Of a DNA stretch of 64,000 nt, positions 45,720 to 56,524 are shown in pieces; position 1 is the stretch's first letter; each line of letters begins with the position of its first letter. A program made the translations under genes and the position numbers. Origin of the DNA: Fremontodendron californicum (Eukaryota > Streptophyta > Magnoliopsida > Malvales > Malvaceae); assembly GCA_030761205.1 (NCBI GenBank), contig JAULJL010000010.1:2237001-2301000 (forward strand). The letters run 5' to 3'. The notes beneath the pieces are model-generated. The model saw nothing but the letters and a program-made list of their open reading frames with translations, did not search any database and was not told where the DNA came from.

Positions 45720-46630
45720 TTTTGTGTTTAAAATATTATAGATTTATACAATTTTTACACGTTAATAATTTGTTTTATGCAGAGGATATTCGTTCATGTT
45801 CATATTATTTTTTGTGTCGTGGTCGTATTATTTTTTCGTATGTTCAAAGTATTATAAATTTATATAAATTTTTACATATTAATAATCCATTTTATGTGGT
45901 TTTTGATACGTTCATATATTTGTGTTGTGTTCATATTATTTTCGTGTTATGTCGTATTTTAATTATTTTTTTCATGTGTTCGTGTCATGTTTCAATTCAT
46001 TCAAATATTTTGCATAGTTTATCAAGGTGATTCAATTTAGAGAAAATTGTGTGTGTTCATGTTGTGTCCCAATTCATCCCATATTTTGCATAATTTGTCA
46101 TAATGATTTAATTTAGAGAAAAATTTATATGTTCGTAACATGTTCGTGTTATTTTATCGTATGTTTAAAGTATTATAAATTTATATAAACTTTTACACGT
46201 TAATAATTCGTTTTATGTAGATTTTGACACGTTCATGTATTTTTGTCGTGTTCATGTTATTTTCGTGTCGTATTTTTTTTCATGTTGTGTTCGTGTTGTA
46301 TAATCATGTTGTGTCCGAAATTGTCAAGTCTAATTGACACTATTAAGATAACTCCCAAATTTATGTCGCGCGTCGTCATTTTCGTGTTGTTTTCCCTATT
46401 ATAATCGTATTTAAGGTATTATATATTTATATAAATTTTGACATGTTAATAATTCGTTTTATGTAGATTTTGACACGTTCGCGTATTTGTGTCGTGTTCA
46501 TGTTATTTTTTGTGTCATATTGTGTTTTAATTATTTTTCTCATGTTATGTTTGTATCGTATAATTGTGTTGTATCTGAAATTGCCGGATCTAATTGATCA
46601 TATTCAAATAATTCTCAATTTTATACCAAG
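45720..46630. repeat. Four imperfect repeats with a TTCGTGTCGTGTTCG-type motif
   Basis: Four blocks begin near 45725, 45845, 46150 and 46411, each with AAAGTATTATAAATTTATAT, then ACACGTTAATAATTCGTTTT, then GACACGTTC and a string of TTCGTGT/TCATGTT motifs. Spacing is irregular (about 120-300 bp). The open frame at 45617-46030 is a product of this repetition and not a gene. Confidence 0.6.
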
Positions 46631-47172
46631 TGTCGTATAAGGATAGAACTTATTATTTTTTTTAAATTATCTTTACTCCTCTTGTTTTTTATCTTTCAAA
46701 TTTTTATAAAATATCAATTCAAATTCGATAATATATCGTAGTAAAACACAGATATTTATCTAATTACATAAAAAAGTGACTTTATCTACTTATTAAATTC
46801 GTCTTTTTCCTCCTCAAGATTAGAATAGGAAATCTTCAAATTTAAAATATCAAATATCAAATTTTAGCAATATTCAGATATCTCTTTAATTGGGAAAGTA
46901 TTATCTTTTATTAAACAAAATATATGTACATTACATGGATGGAAGAAAAAAATATTAAATAAAAAATATTTTGAAAGAAAAAATAAATTATATATAGGTA
47001 ACTTTTTTAAGGAAAAAGTTGATATCTTTTTTAAAAGAATTAAATAAAAATTGAGAATACCTTTTGTACTATTTAATATTATGATTTATTTATTACTTTA
47101 TACTTTTCTCAATCGAGTTAGTATCATTTGACTCTGACACGAATTTAAATAAAAGTTTTATTATTAGTATAA

Positions 47173-47674
47173 GGGTATTGCTAATGAGTACTTAGTATTT
47201 TTTAAGATTAGTTAATACATTATTTATTGTAATAACGTTGTATTTAATGTAGTAATTGACAACTTTATTCATCATTTTTAATACATTGAGTGAAAGATTT
47301 ACTGTATATAATACCTTAATGCTATGTTTGGAAACATGAATTTGAAATTTTTTATTTAAATTTCATTTGCTATATAAATTGTGAGAATGAAATGCATACA
47401 TTATGTATAAATTAGTTAAGATTCAATATGATCATATATTTAAAAGGTATAAAAACATGAATTTCAAATTCACAAATAGTTATAAGTATTTCAAATTCAC
47501 CTCTAAATAGGCATCCAACAAATCCATGGATTTGAAAAATAATCATCGATGTTACATTTACATGTGTTTTATTACACAATTTACACTATTTTTGAAATCC
47601 AAATCCATCTTTTGAAATTAAAATTTTCAAACGCAACTTAAAGAGTATCCTTAAGACACTTATTAATAAAATCC
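47173..47674 (+). repeat. Mutator-like MITE family A split by a B-type element
   Basis: It starts GGGTATTGCTAATGAGTAC. The body matches the family, is interrupted at about 47321, and resumes after 47640 to end ACACTTATTAATAAAATCC. The flanks TTAGTATAA (47164-47172) and TTAATATAA (47675-47683) match at 8 of 9 bases. Confidence 0.7.
47322..47640. repeat. B-type short inverted-repeat element, copy 2
   Basis: It begins CTATGTTTGGAAACATG and ends TTTTCAAACGCAACTTA, and is colinear with the copy at 373-692 over its whole length. CTTAA flanks on both sides may be the duplicated target. Confidence 0.6.
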
Positions 47675-47832
47675 TTAATATAAATAATTATAACTAAACA
47701 ATAATTGTTTTAAACAAAGCCTATTTTTCTTAATTTTGACATGAACAAACTTCTTAGACCTTAGTTGCATTAATAAACACACAAGACTAACTAGCTAGAT
47801 AGGGTCTTTATTATAATATATATATATATATA

Positions 47833-48006
47833 TTTTTTGCTAATCAACCCTCTTTAAAGTTATTATATATAGTAATATTTTCATCCAATATATCGAAAAT
47901 GATAAATAAAGTTATCAAAAACTGCATTTAATACAATATTTTTTTTTATAAAATAGTATATTAACTAATCTTAAAAAGTACCATAAAAACACTCGTGAGC
48001 AAAACC
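47833..48006 (-). repeat. Mutator-like MITE family A, reversed
   Basis: It starts TTTTTTGCTAATCAACC and ends AACACTCGTGAGCAAAACC, with the reversed body between. An AT microsatellite adjoins the left end and obscures the duplication. Confidence 0.6.
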
Positions 48007-49963
48007 ATATTATAAAAACTCAAGTACCAAATTTATCTTGCAAGTGGTTTAATAGGTGGACCACCAGTAAAATGATTATTAGGCAAATTGCACCTTCTCA
48101 TCTCTTATTATTACTACTTTTGGTTTGGCTCTCTTTTTCTGTTAATTTAGACTCTGATATTTTCCCTTTGTTTTTTCAATTTTGATAAAAAAAAAAAAAT
48201 CTTTCTTTATTTTTTTTTTCATTTTTGATTAAAAATTCAAGATAAATAATTTGCTGCATCTCCAAAATCAGAGCAAGATATAAGAGTTGTACATTCAATT
48301 CAAGATTAACAGCCAATTTTATCAATTAGTCATACCCTCATCCACAATATTTGCATACCCTTCACCTTAATCTTTCATCTTATCAGTCTTATTGGATAAT
48401 TAATTTGTTAAGATTGGGAATATTTTCAACTAGTAGATTTTATTTTGACTAAAAAAATACCAAAGTAGACAAAATATGAAAGAAAAAAAAAAGGTTTTAT
48501 ATTTTGTGTAGTTTAAACCTCCATGAGCTTCAAATTATGAAAAAAATAATAATAATGTTGTTAATCTAAAAAGTAAACTATAATAATCAATAACAACATT
48601 CAAAGTAAAGTTTTATTTTAGTGATATATTGCATCTTAATTAATTATATACAAATATAAGCATGAAACTTTAAAGAAAAAAAAAAAAATCTAAAGTAGAG
48701 CCCTAATTGTCCAACAATTCCAAATAGCAAATCCACTATATTATTTATATGTAAATAAATAACATTAATTCTTGTTACAGCTATAAAGATAATGATAACA
48801 TTATGGAAAATGTTAATCAATGTCCAATGACATTGATTAAGGTGATATTTATAAAAAAAACAAAAAAATAACGAATGCATTATTATTTTTGAAATCCGGT
48901 AAAAATAATGTATTAATGATAAAAAAAAATTTCTTGAATGATAAATAAATAATTCTTAACTAATACCTATAGGCACTGATTAAAATAACCTAACATTATA
49001 TATATTCTAAGGTGATAATTGCAGTATTAAGTAGTGATATCTCAAAACTTCTCTACTAAAACAAAAGGTGAAAACTGTACTCCCTATAACAATGCAGATC
49101 CCCACATTTTTAATTGTTTATGTTCCAAATTCCAATGCAAGAAGCTCTCTGCATCAAACCCCAAAAACCCAATGCTGACTTTAGATCTCTAAGACCAATC
49201 TCTTTGTTGTTCACTTGTATGTGGCAGATATCAGCTGCACAAAATAAAAGAAGAGAAAACAACAAAGAAGTCGTGAGGAAATACTTACAAGCCTTGGAAT
49301 TTTATGAGTAGTTGACATCTAGATCATTAACAAAAGCTAAAAACAAACAAAATATACTATGTTTTTGTTCTTTCATGGATGGGAAAAAAAAAGCAACTAT
49401 GCCAGTGTTACAATTTATGGAAAAATAGTGAACATTGCTTAATTAATGATTATATATACTGAAAAGGAAACCTCTTTTTAACTACAAACACCACCTAAAC
49501 AAGATTAAACTTTTCAATTTTTTGACAAAAAAAACAAACCCATATCCTACAAGAACTGAAGGGATGATGTTGAAAATTAGTGTACTTTATTAGGTAAAAG
49601 GAAACTATCTAATAAGGGCACTGTTTTCTTTAAAAGAGGGTGTGAAGCAATTCTCAGAGGACAGGTCAAGATCATGGATTTGATCTACCACACAAAATTC
49701 CCACAAAAACCCACTCTATAATCTATATACCTCCTTTTTGTCTCATGCTTACTACAAAATCTATTGTGGTCTAATGTATCATTTATTTTTGTTTAAAACA
49801 AACTAATCAAGCCAAAACTAACGAAAGTAAAGATTGTACCAGCAAAATTGAAATATATAATTAGGAAGAAAATAAAACGTAGATTTTCAATTCAAACTAA
49901 GGCTGCTACTTCTCATTGATGCCACCAAATGATCTTTCCCCCATTTCCCCATTTATGAAAAAG

Positions 49964-49968
<5 letters not shown>

Positions 49969-50002
<34 letters not shown>
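49969..50002. repeat. (AT)n microsatellite
   Basis: About seventeen AT units, 120 bases downstream of the LOB-domain gene's stop codon (in its 3' flank). Confidence 0.9.
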
Positions 50003-50004
<2 letters not shown>

Positions 50005-50122
50005 CATACAAAACTATCAAAGACCCTTCATAAATTCAAAGCTAATAAACATGGAAAAGTTAAAACACTTTACCTAATATGAAAAATTGCTTTCATGAAA
50101 AAGTTTTTTTCTTTTTTATTAT

Positions 50123-51067
50123 TCAACAGGAAGGACCAATACTCCTACCCTCCTCGCTTCCTGACCTTTGCTGTTGCTGCTGTTGATTTGGCTGTGCCTG
50201 TTGCTGTGGTTGCCCTTGTTGTGGCTGAAGTGAAAACTGTGCTTGATGTGGATGACCATCACCCCCATGAGAATGATGATGATCTTGTTGTTGTGTCTGA
50301 ATCTGATAAGTGTTTTCAAAACTCCCTAAAGCCAATGAAGGTGACATGGTAGCTGCAGTTGGTATCTGATTAAACCCAGCCCCTTCAAACCCACTATTAA
50401 ACCTCACAATCTCTTGCTGTTGTTGTTGTTGTTGACCCTGATGATGATGTTGCTGTTCATAACCTCTAAACATTTCTTGTTGTTCCCTTGCTGCTACCAC
50501 CGCCGCCAATTGTTGTTGAGCCTCAAAAATCTGTTGTTGTTGTGCTTCCCTTATCACCAACTGCCCCCCATGTGACGCCGGAGCAGCCGCCGCCGCCGCC
50601 GCCGCGGCAGCTGTAGGAATACCCATCATTGACATCATATTATGTTGCATCACAGCTGAAGAAGAAGCGTTCCCAACATGTTGTTGTTGCAAAAAAACAG
50701 GCGGTTGCAAAATAGGAAGCATAGCTTGAGGACCAATGTAAGTAGCCAGTTCTTTCTTGGCATTGCTAAGATCATGTTGCATTTGTTTAAGATTGTGTTG
50801 TAACACGGAGATCAACCCAACACAGCCGTATACAGGATTTTGGAGACGAGATTCGGCTTCATAGGCTAAAGAGTTGACAGCTTCTTCGCGTTGGGAAACG
50901 TTGAGTTCGTTCAACAGTTTGGCTACATTGCTGGCACCGAAAACTCTGTGCACATTAGCGAATTTTTGGGGATTGTCCGGTGGGAAATAAGGTGCAAAGA
51001 CGCATTCTTGGGTGCATTTTCGACGAAGAAACTTGCACGCCGCGCAAGGAGAGGTTGATGATGACAT
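50123..51067 (-). CDS. LOB-domain protein, LBD36/ASL1-like
   Basis: Plant-specific nuclear DNA-binding protein of class I LBD/ASL genes. The AS2/LBD36 branch acts in leaf and boundary development. It has a single coding exon of 314 residues. The LOB domain starts at residue 8 with the C-block CAACKFLRRKCTQEC (CX2CX6CX3C), then YFPPDNPQKFANVHRVFGAS (GAS block) and a leucine-zipper-like helix (VYGCVGLISVLQHNL). After KELATYIGPQAMLPILQPP, the C-terminal half has a ten-residue alanine run and many Gln/His runs. IFEAQQQLAAVVAAREQQEMFRGY and RFNSGFEGAGFNQ resemble conserved C-terminal patches of LBD36. The frame ends SEEGRSIGPSC. The start at 51067 gives the usual short MSSS leader. Confidence 0.92.
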   Translation of the reverse strand: MSSSTSPCAACKFLRRKCTQECVFAPYFPPDNPQKFANVHRVFGASNVAKLLNELNVSQREEAVNSLAYEAESRLQNPVYGCVGLISVLQHNLKQMQHDLSNAKKELATYIGPQAMLPILQPPVFLQQQHVGNASSSAVMQHNMMSMMGIPTAAAAAAAAAAPASHGGQLVIREAQQQQIFEAQQQLAAVVAAREQQEMFRGYEQQHHHQGQQQQQQQEIVRFNSGFEGAGFNQIPTAATMSPSLALGSFENTYQIQTQQQDHHHSHGGDGHPHQAQFSLQPQQGQPQQQAQPNQQQQQQRSGSEEGRSIGPSC

Positions 51068-52527
51068 CTCTTCTTTTGACTTTTAATTAAACTGAAGAAA
51101 AAAAATTCATGAAATGAAATGAAATGAACTCTGATCATCGATATTCATTAATTTGCAAGATCTTAAAAGATGCAGAATAAGAGATCTTGTAAGAGCAAAG
51201 AGAAAACGGAAAATGGGATCTAAAATAAATAAAAGTATTATAAGTGTTGAAATAAGAAATCACAAAAAAACATGCAGCTTCAAGGAAGCTTCTTCATTTC
51301 CTTCATCAAAGGAAATATAAAAAGAAAAATCTCTCTTTTATATTCCAGAAGAAGAAGAAGGTTGAAAAAAAAAATGATAAGATTTTGATAACAATTTTTT
51401 TTTTTATGATTATCAAATAATTTCATTGAAAACCTTACCTTTGGCTGAAACTGCCAGAGGAAAATGGTAAAAAGAGCAACCAACCAAAGTTGGCTTTTTT
51501 CTAAGAACAAATTCCTTTCAAAGATGGATTCTTTATCTTCCAAAACTTACAGATCAAACCTTAAAAAACACACAAATCATGTTGTCGTTTCTGGACAAAT
51601 CTTCTTTTCTTCAAAACTTTTTTTTTTCTCTCACTGTATGCATGGAAAATCAAACAGAAAAAAAAAAAAAAAAACAGATGGTCAAAGAAAACTTTAACCT
51701 AACCCTAAAGACTAGAGAAAACAGAATCCTTTAAAATCAAATCTGAGGTTTTTATTTTTGAGATGTTGAAAACTAAAAATTTATTAAAAGAAAAAATTAT
51801 AACAAAAAAAGTAATATTAGAATTATTTATATCTTTTACAAAAACACGTTTTAAAAAGCCTATCCAATTCTTTAAAAAATTACTTATTATCCCTTGCATA
51901 GTTTTTTCTTTCTAAAAAAGAAAAAACTGTCAACTCTTTTTTTTAGAAAAATATTGCATTTTTTAAACACAAAATTTATTTTTGAAATATATATTTTTTG
52001 TACCAAATTTTAGTGAAGCTTAAATTTATTAGGAATTTCTCTTACTTTAAGCAACAATTGAATGCGTCTCTCACTTACCTCTTTGTCTTCTGCCTTGTCT
52101 GCCTTTATTTCTCAAATTGCCATTGCCATTGCCATTTCCTTTTTGTTTTAGATTTTTTAAGATTTGTCACCCAATTACTATAATGTACCAAAAATATGTT
52201 AAGGGAAAAATTAAGAAAATTAGAAGACATTGTTTTATGATGAAAGAAAGGCATGATTTGTTTTATTAAATAAAGAAATTAATTGCAACATGAATTAAAA
52301 TGGAAAGTTATTGTGGGATTAATTATCATGAGAAAATTGCAATTAATTACGAGGGGAAAATAATAGGTACGAAATGTTGGAAATTTGATTTCATTCTATG
52401 GATCAATTGAAAAATTAATTGTTTGCTTTCTTTTTTATCGTAGTAAGTATTTCTTAGGCTTTCTCTGGCATTCATTATTATGGAAATGAGAGTCACTAAA
52501 CCTCAAGCCTTCCCTCATTGATATACT

Positions 52528-52877
52528 CGTTTAGCATTATTGATGGTATAATTTCTTATTTCAAAAAATTCTATTTTATTATAATTGTAATATTAAATGA
52601 GTAGATTTTTTTTTTAATTTTTATAATTGAAATCATTATTTGACAATCTAAACAAAATAAAAATAAAAAAATAAAATTTTTACGATTTGAAAGTTGACTT
52701 ATGGATAAATTAAATAAATTTATTATCCTCACATTTTAAACATATCTTTTTTAACATTTCAATTCTTCACGATACTTTTTCACAGTAATATCAAATATTT
52801 AAAATTTTCTAAATTATATTTTTTCATTCCACTTTTTCCAACTCAAATTTTTTCTAATAGTAATACTAAACTAAACC
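52528..52877. repeat. Degenerate PIF/Harbinger-like MITE, F family, copy 4
   Basis: It starts CGTTTAGCATTATTG and ends AATACTAAACTAAACC, with the reversed subterminal block TTTTTCACAGTAATA. This matches copies at 22181, 32874 and 33133. Confidence 0.5.
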
Positions 52878-53098
52878 TATATCAAACACCTCCACCACCA
52901 TATGAAACCGTCCGCCCTCCTCTGAATGTAATTTTGAGACATTTTTTTTCTTTCTTTTTTTACATATGTTTCGTAATCTACAATAATTATACTTTGAATT
53001 AAGAACATCTTTACGATCTCAAGGCTTAAAATTTAATAAAACGTAGAAAGGATGCAATGCAAAGTAAGCATGTGACCGACCATGGTACCTTATAAATT

Positions 53099-53102
<4 letters not shown>

Positions 53103-53145
<43 letters not shown>
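53103..53145. repeat. (TA)n microsatellite, longest in the window
   Basis: About 21 uninterrupted TA units. Confidence 0.9.
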
Positions 53146-53638
53146 TTGGTTATTTGGCTTTTCTTTTTTATTATTTTTTCTTTGCCGAAAAAGTCAGTTA
53201 GTTATTGACTTATTGTATTCCCTCCATTTTTTTTTTTGGCAAAATTTTCATCAATATTACTAGCTAGCTAGTTAGATAATAAAAAAAAGATTCATATCCA
53301 TTCAACACACCAGATATGGTTTTGAATGTGTCAAACTGCTTGAAGAAAAAAAAAAATGGATAGGATTATTTCTAAAGCTTTCACTTAAAATAATTGATCT
53401 TTATCGAAATAAGGTATGATTTTATCATCTATGAATGAATTCTATTTTCTTTAAATAGATCATAGTTTTTTCATAAAACAATCTGAACTTAACTCGGTTG
53501 TGCCTTTTATCTTTTTGTGACAAAAGGTTCTTTATGGAAGTACTACTAACTAATATTAAAGCTAAACTATCATTAAATAACCCTAGTATACAAGGATAGA
53601 ACTGAAAAGATTGATATGAGAAAAAAGATATTATAAAT

Positions 53639-53821
53639 TAATTTTGTTAACCGGTGTTTTAAGGCATTCTTTAAGGTTAATTAATATATTATTTATAATA
53701 ATAATATTGTATTAAATACAAAAATTGATAATTTTATTCATCATTCTAATATAATAATTAAAAATATTATTATATTTAGTAATTTTAAAAAAGATCCTTA
53801 CAAAATTTGTTGATAAAATCC
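53639..53821 (+). repeat. Mutator-like MITE family A with exact 9-bp duplication
   Basis: It runs from TAATTTTGTTAACCGGTG to AAATTTGTTGATAAAATCC. The flanks ATTATAAAT are identical (53630-53638 and 53822-53830). This is one of the two clearest target duplications of the family. Confidence 0.75.
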
Positions 53822-53869
53822 ATTATAAATCTTTTTTTTTTTTTTTAACTTCTAAGTTGGCTATGATAA

Positions 53870-54811
53870 AAGAAGAGAAAGCCTGCTGGATTGAACAACC
53901 CATGTTAGGCCATGGAGCAGCCACATAGTTTAATTAACCCCTTTCCTTTAACGGGACGCGAGGGGGTAACCAACGTCAGCCACAACGGAAAGTATCGTAA
54001 GGGAAAAAGTGAAGAAAAAGAGTGGAACCTATTGATGTCTTTTTTGGTGTGAGGCTTCCTTGATGGATTTGAGATCCTACAGGGGAAGATCAAGGTTAGG
54101 GGCGTCGGAGGTAGACTTCCAGGATGCGCTCCGACAGTCAAGTCAATACCGAGAGAGGGTAAAGAGAGCTGAATTGAGAGAAGAGAAGGGGTGTAGAGAG
54201 AAAATTTAAAGAGAGTAGAGAGAGAGAGCCCTCTTGGACAGTCCCCGAGAAGACCATTTATACCTGTCTGAGAGACCTGCCCGGTTCCACGTGTTCAACT
54301 CTGATTGAGCTTTGGGAGTAAGTAGCATGGGGAATGGCGCCAAAGTGGCTATGACAGTTGTAAGCCATGGCTGTGGCAGTCGTAGACCATCGTGGGTACT
54401 GATGTGCCTGGTGACGTGACCTCTGAAGGACTGAGGGATGGTGTGGCGAGCACAACAGGCCTGGCGAGCCCAATCTACTGGAGCCTGAGTGGACCTTGGG
54501 TGTGGCGAGCACAACAGGTCGAGCATAAATAGGCATAACAATTACCCCCCAGACGAGGCGGAGGTCATAAAGTGGCCGACGGCGAGCCTTCTTGTATTGA
54601 AAATGGTCAACAGATGTGGCGATCATGATTATTGTGGTAAGGCATTACATTGCGTGATTTTGCTATTTGTTGGGGAGCATTCACTAGCGGGACGTGCGAC
54701 ATGATATGGCTTCCTTGGTACGTCTTACCTTCTACTTTATTGTTTTTGTGAGTGTACTGACTATAAGTGTATAGGGGAACCTGAAGAGGCTTGTTGGAGC
54801 CTGAAGAGGCG
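53870..54811 (-). mobile_element. Fragment of an LTR (probably Ty3/gypsy), antisense
   Basis: It is much richer in G+C than its surroundings. On the minus strand it reads like an LTR: a TATA box (GTATAAATGG, about 54253-54262), a pyrimidine-rich leader (TCTCTCTCTACTCTC), then TATTGACTTGACTGTCGGAG and a TCCGACGCC motif often seen in plant gypsy LTRs. A CACAACAGG/TGTGGCGAG segment is repeated upstream. No partner LTR or internal domain is visible, and the Athila element starts where it stops. The family assignment is tentative. Confidence 0.45.
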
Positions 54812-56323
54812 TGATAACTCGTATAATTATATAGTTTTTAGTTATGTTTTATTATTATTTTGTGTCAAATATGAGTTATTATTGCTTAGTCTAATTGTGT
54901 TTATGATTTTTTATATTTTTATGTAATTTGGTGTTTTTCACGAGTTTCTTTGAGTGATTTCAGATTACTAGGTTAAATAAAGAATTAAGGGCAAATCCAG
55001 TTCAGTTCCAGTTCCAACACCTTTTGCCATATCAGCTATATCTGGAGTTTCACTGAAGCAATAAGGCTGAAATTTTAACCGTGCATAGTTAAGAGGCATA
55101 TCTATCTTTTTCATGTTTTACACTTCTTGAAACGGAGTCGTTTTCCCTACCGAAATCAACCATCAAGTTGGCTGATGTGCAATGACGTCTGTTCTGCACC
55201 GTTTTGGTATTTTGACCATATCTTCCGATCCACATGAGCAAATGATCTGATTCCAACGGCTATGGATTCGTAACTGATAGGGGTATATTTTTCTAGAATA
55301 CCATTTTATCAGATCGAGCCTCCAACATTGACAAACTCGACCATCAAGCTGGATGATCAGAATTGTCATACAATATGACGAAAATTGTTAGAAAAATGCA
55401 CCCACCTATTATACCTACCTTTGAAATTTGTAAAGCTTGTCTCTTGTCATTTAGCCCTCCAAAATGTGTATAAATAGAGGGCCTTGGATGAGTATTGAAA
55501 AAATCAATATAGATTGGTAGGATATTAGCCATTGTAATAAAATTCTCTAAGTTTTCTTCTTCTTTCCTTTCTCTAGTTTTCTTTTTTTTATTTACTTATG
55601 CTTCTTACATTTCTTTTCATTTTATTCATATCTAGTATGTGTTGCTAATCATATTGTTGAGGTGATGAGGTGAAGCTTTTGGTAAATGCTAAGGTTAGTC
55701 TCTTAAACATGAGCTAAAATGAATCATCATTTATAAACACTAGTATAGATAATATTTTCTTTTGGTTTAAAATCATACTTGCAAAGTAGGGATCTTGATT
55801 CATTATTGACAATGAAAATGGCACAGTAAATGCTTGGTTTCATAACCTTGATTTGTTGTAGACATATACCTTGGCATAAGGAATGCTTGGACTCTTTTTA
55901 TGAGTTTTGAGGATACCAAATGAACATAATATCATATGCTATGGACGTTGGACAATTTGGACTGAATTGCTAAACCTTCCGATTGGAACCTCCTTTATGT
56001 GTGGATTTCAATTGTGTAATAAAACAAGATTAATCTTAGCATAACACCAAGAGTGGATTCTCTAACCTCAACATCTTTTCTTATTGTTTTTTATATCTTG
56101 TTTAATTTCTTTTATGTTATTTTGTTTATTTTGTTCTCTAATATCTTGTTTATCTTGTTTTGTTGTTGATTCCCTAATATCTTGTTTACTTTCTTTTTCT
56201 TATATATTTATAAACTTATACTTACTAATACGCTTCCCTGTGGTTCGACCTCGGACACCCGAGAATTTATTACTTGAACATAACCTGCACTTGGGTTTAC
56301 AACTCTTAATTGAGTCTCCATCA
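54812..56323 (+). repeat. 5' LTR of the Athila-type element
   Basis: 1512 bp, starting TGATAACTCG and ending GTCTCCATCA (TGAT facing ATCA). The start is fixed by the exact repeat of the same sequence at 63666. The end is fixed by the primer site six bases later. Confidence 0.88.
55469..55476 (+). promoter_or_regulatory. TATA box of the retrotransposon LTR
   Basis: TATAAATA followed by GAGGGCC, in the middle of the LTR. An AATAAA polyadenylation signal follows at 55536-55541, giving a short R region. Confidence 0.65.
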
Positions 56324-56329
56324 AGTTTT

Positions 56330-56347
56330 TGGCGCCGTTGCCGGGGA
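56330..56347 (+). other. Primer-binding site (tRNA-Asp type)
   Basis: TGGCGCCGTTGCCGGGGA, complementary to the 3' end of plant tRNA-Asp. This primer is used by Athila-lineage elements. Confidence 0.9.
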
Positions 56348-56524
56348 AGCAATACTAAGTATATAAGTTTATAAGTATATTTATTTTTATTGGCTGGTTA
56401 TACCGCCTAATTTGTATATTAACTTTGTTTTATGCTTGTTTGGCAACGTGATTTTAGATTTCGTCGTCTAGTTAGATTTTATTGTGAAACTTTTTCAAGT
56501 AATCTTTCTAATACAACTCCTACC

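Larger units (their letters stand above)
38884..50122. other. 11-kb intergenic region, repeats only
   Basis: No gene with recognisable homology on either strand. Delimited contents are a D-family hAT element, a CGGTTAA-rich hAT element, a hairpin-type element near 44.2-44.8 kb, a repeat array at 45.7-46.6 kb, three family-A MITEs, a B-type element and an AT microsatellite. The sections 38884-41090 and 48010-49960 show nothing beyond AT-rich sequence. Confidence 0.6.
51068..53638. other. Upstream flank of the LOB-domain gene and intergenic DNA
   Basis: The first several hundred bases must contain the LBD promoter and leader, but no core element can be singled out. There is a GAAGAAGAAG stretch at about 51345. 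The remainder holds a degenerate F-type MITE and a long AT microsatellite (53103-53145). No gene was recognised. Confidence 0.6.

Noticed and set aside
45617..46030. 137-codon open frame on the plus strand
   Set aside because: Low-complexity translation of an irregular repeat array, with no family resemblance.
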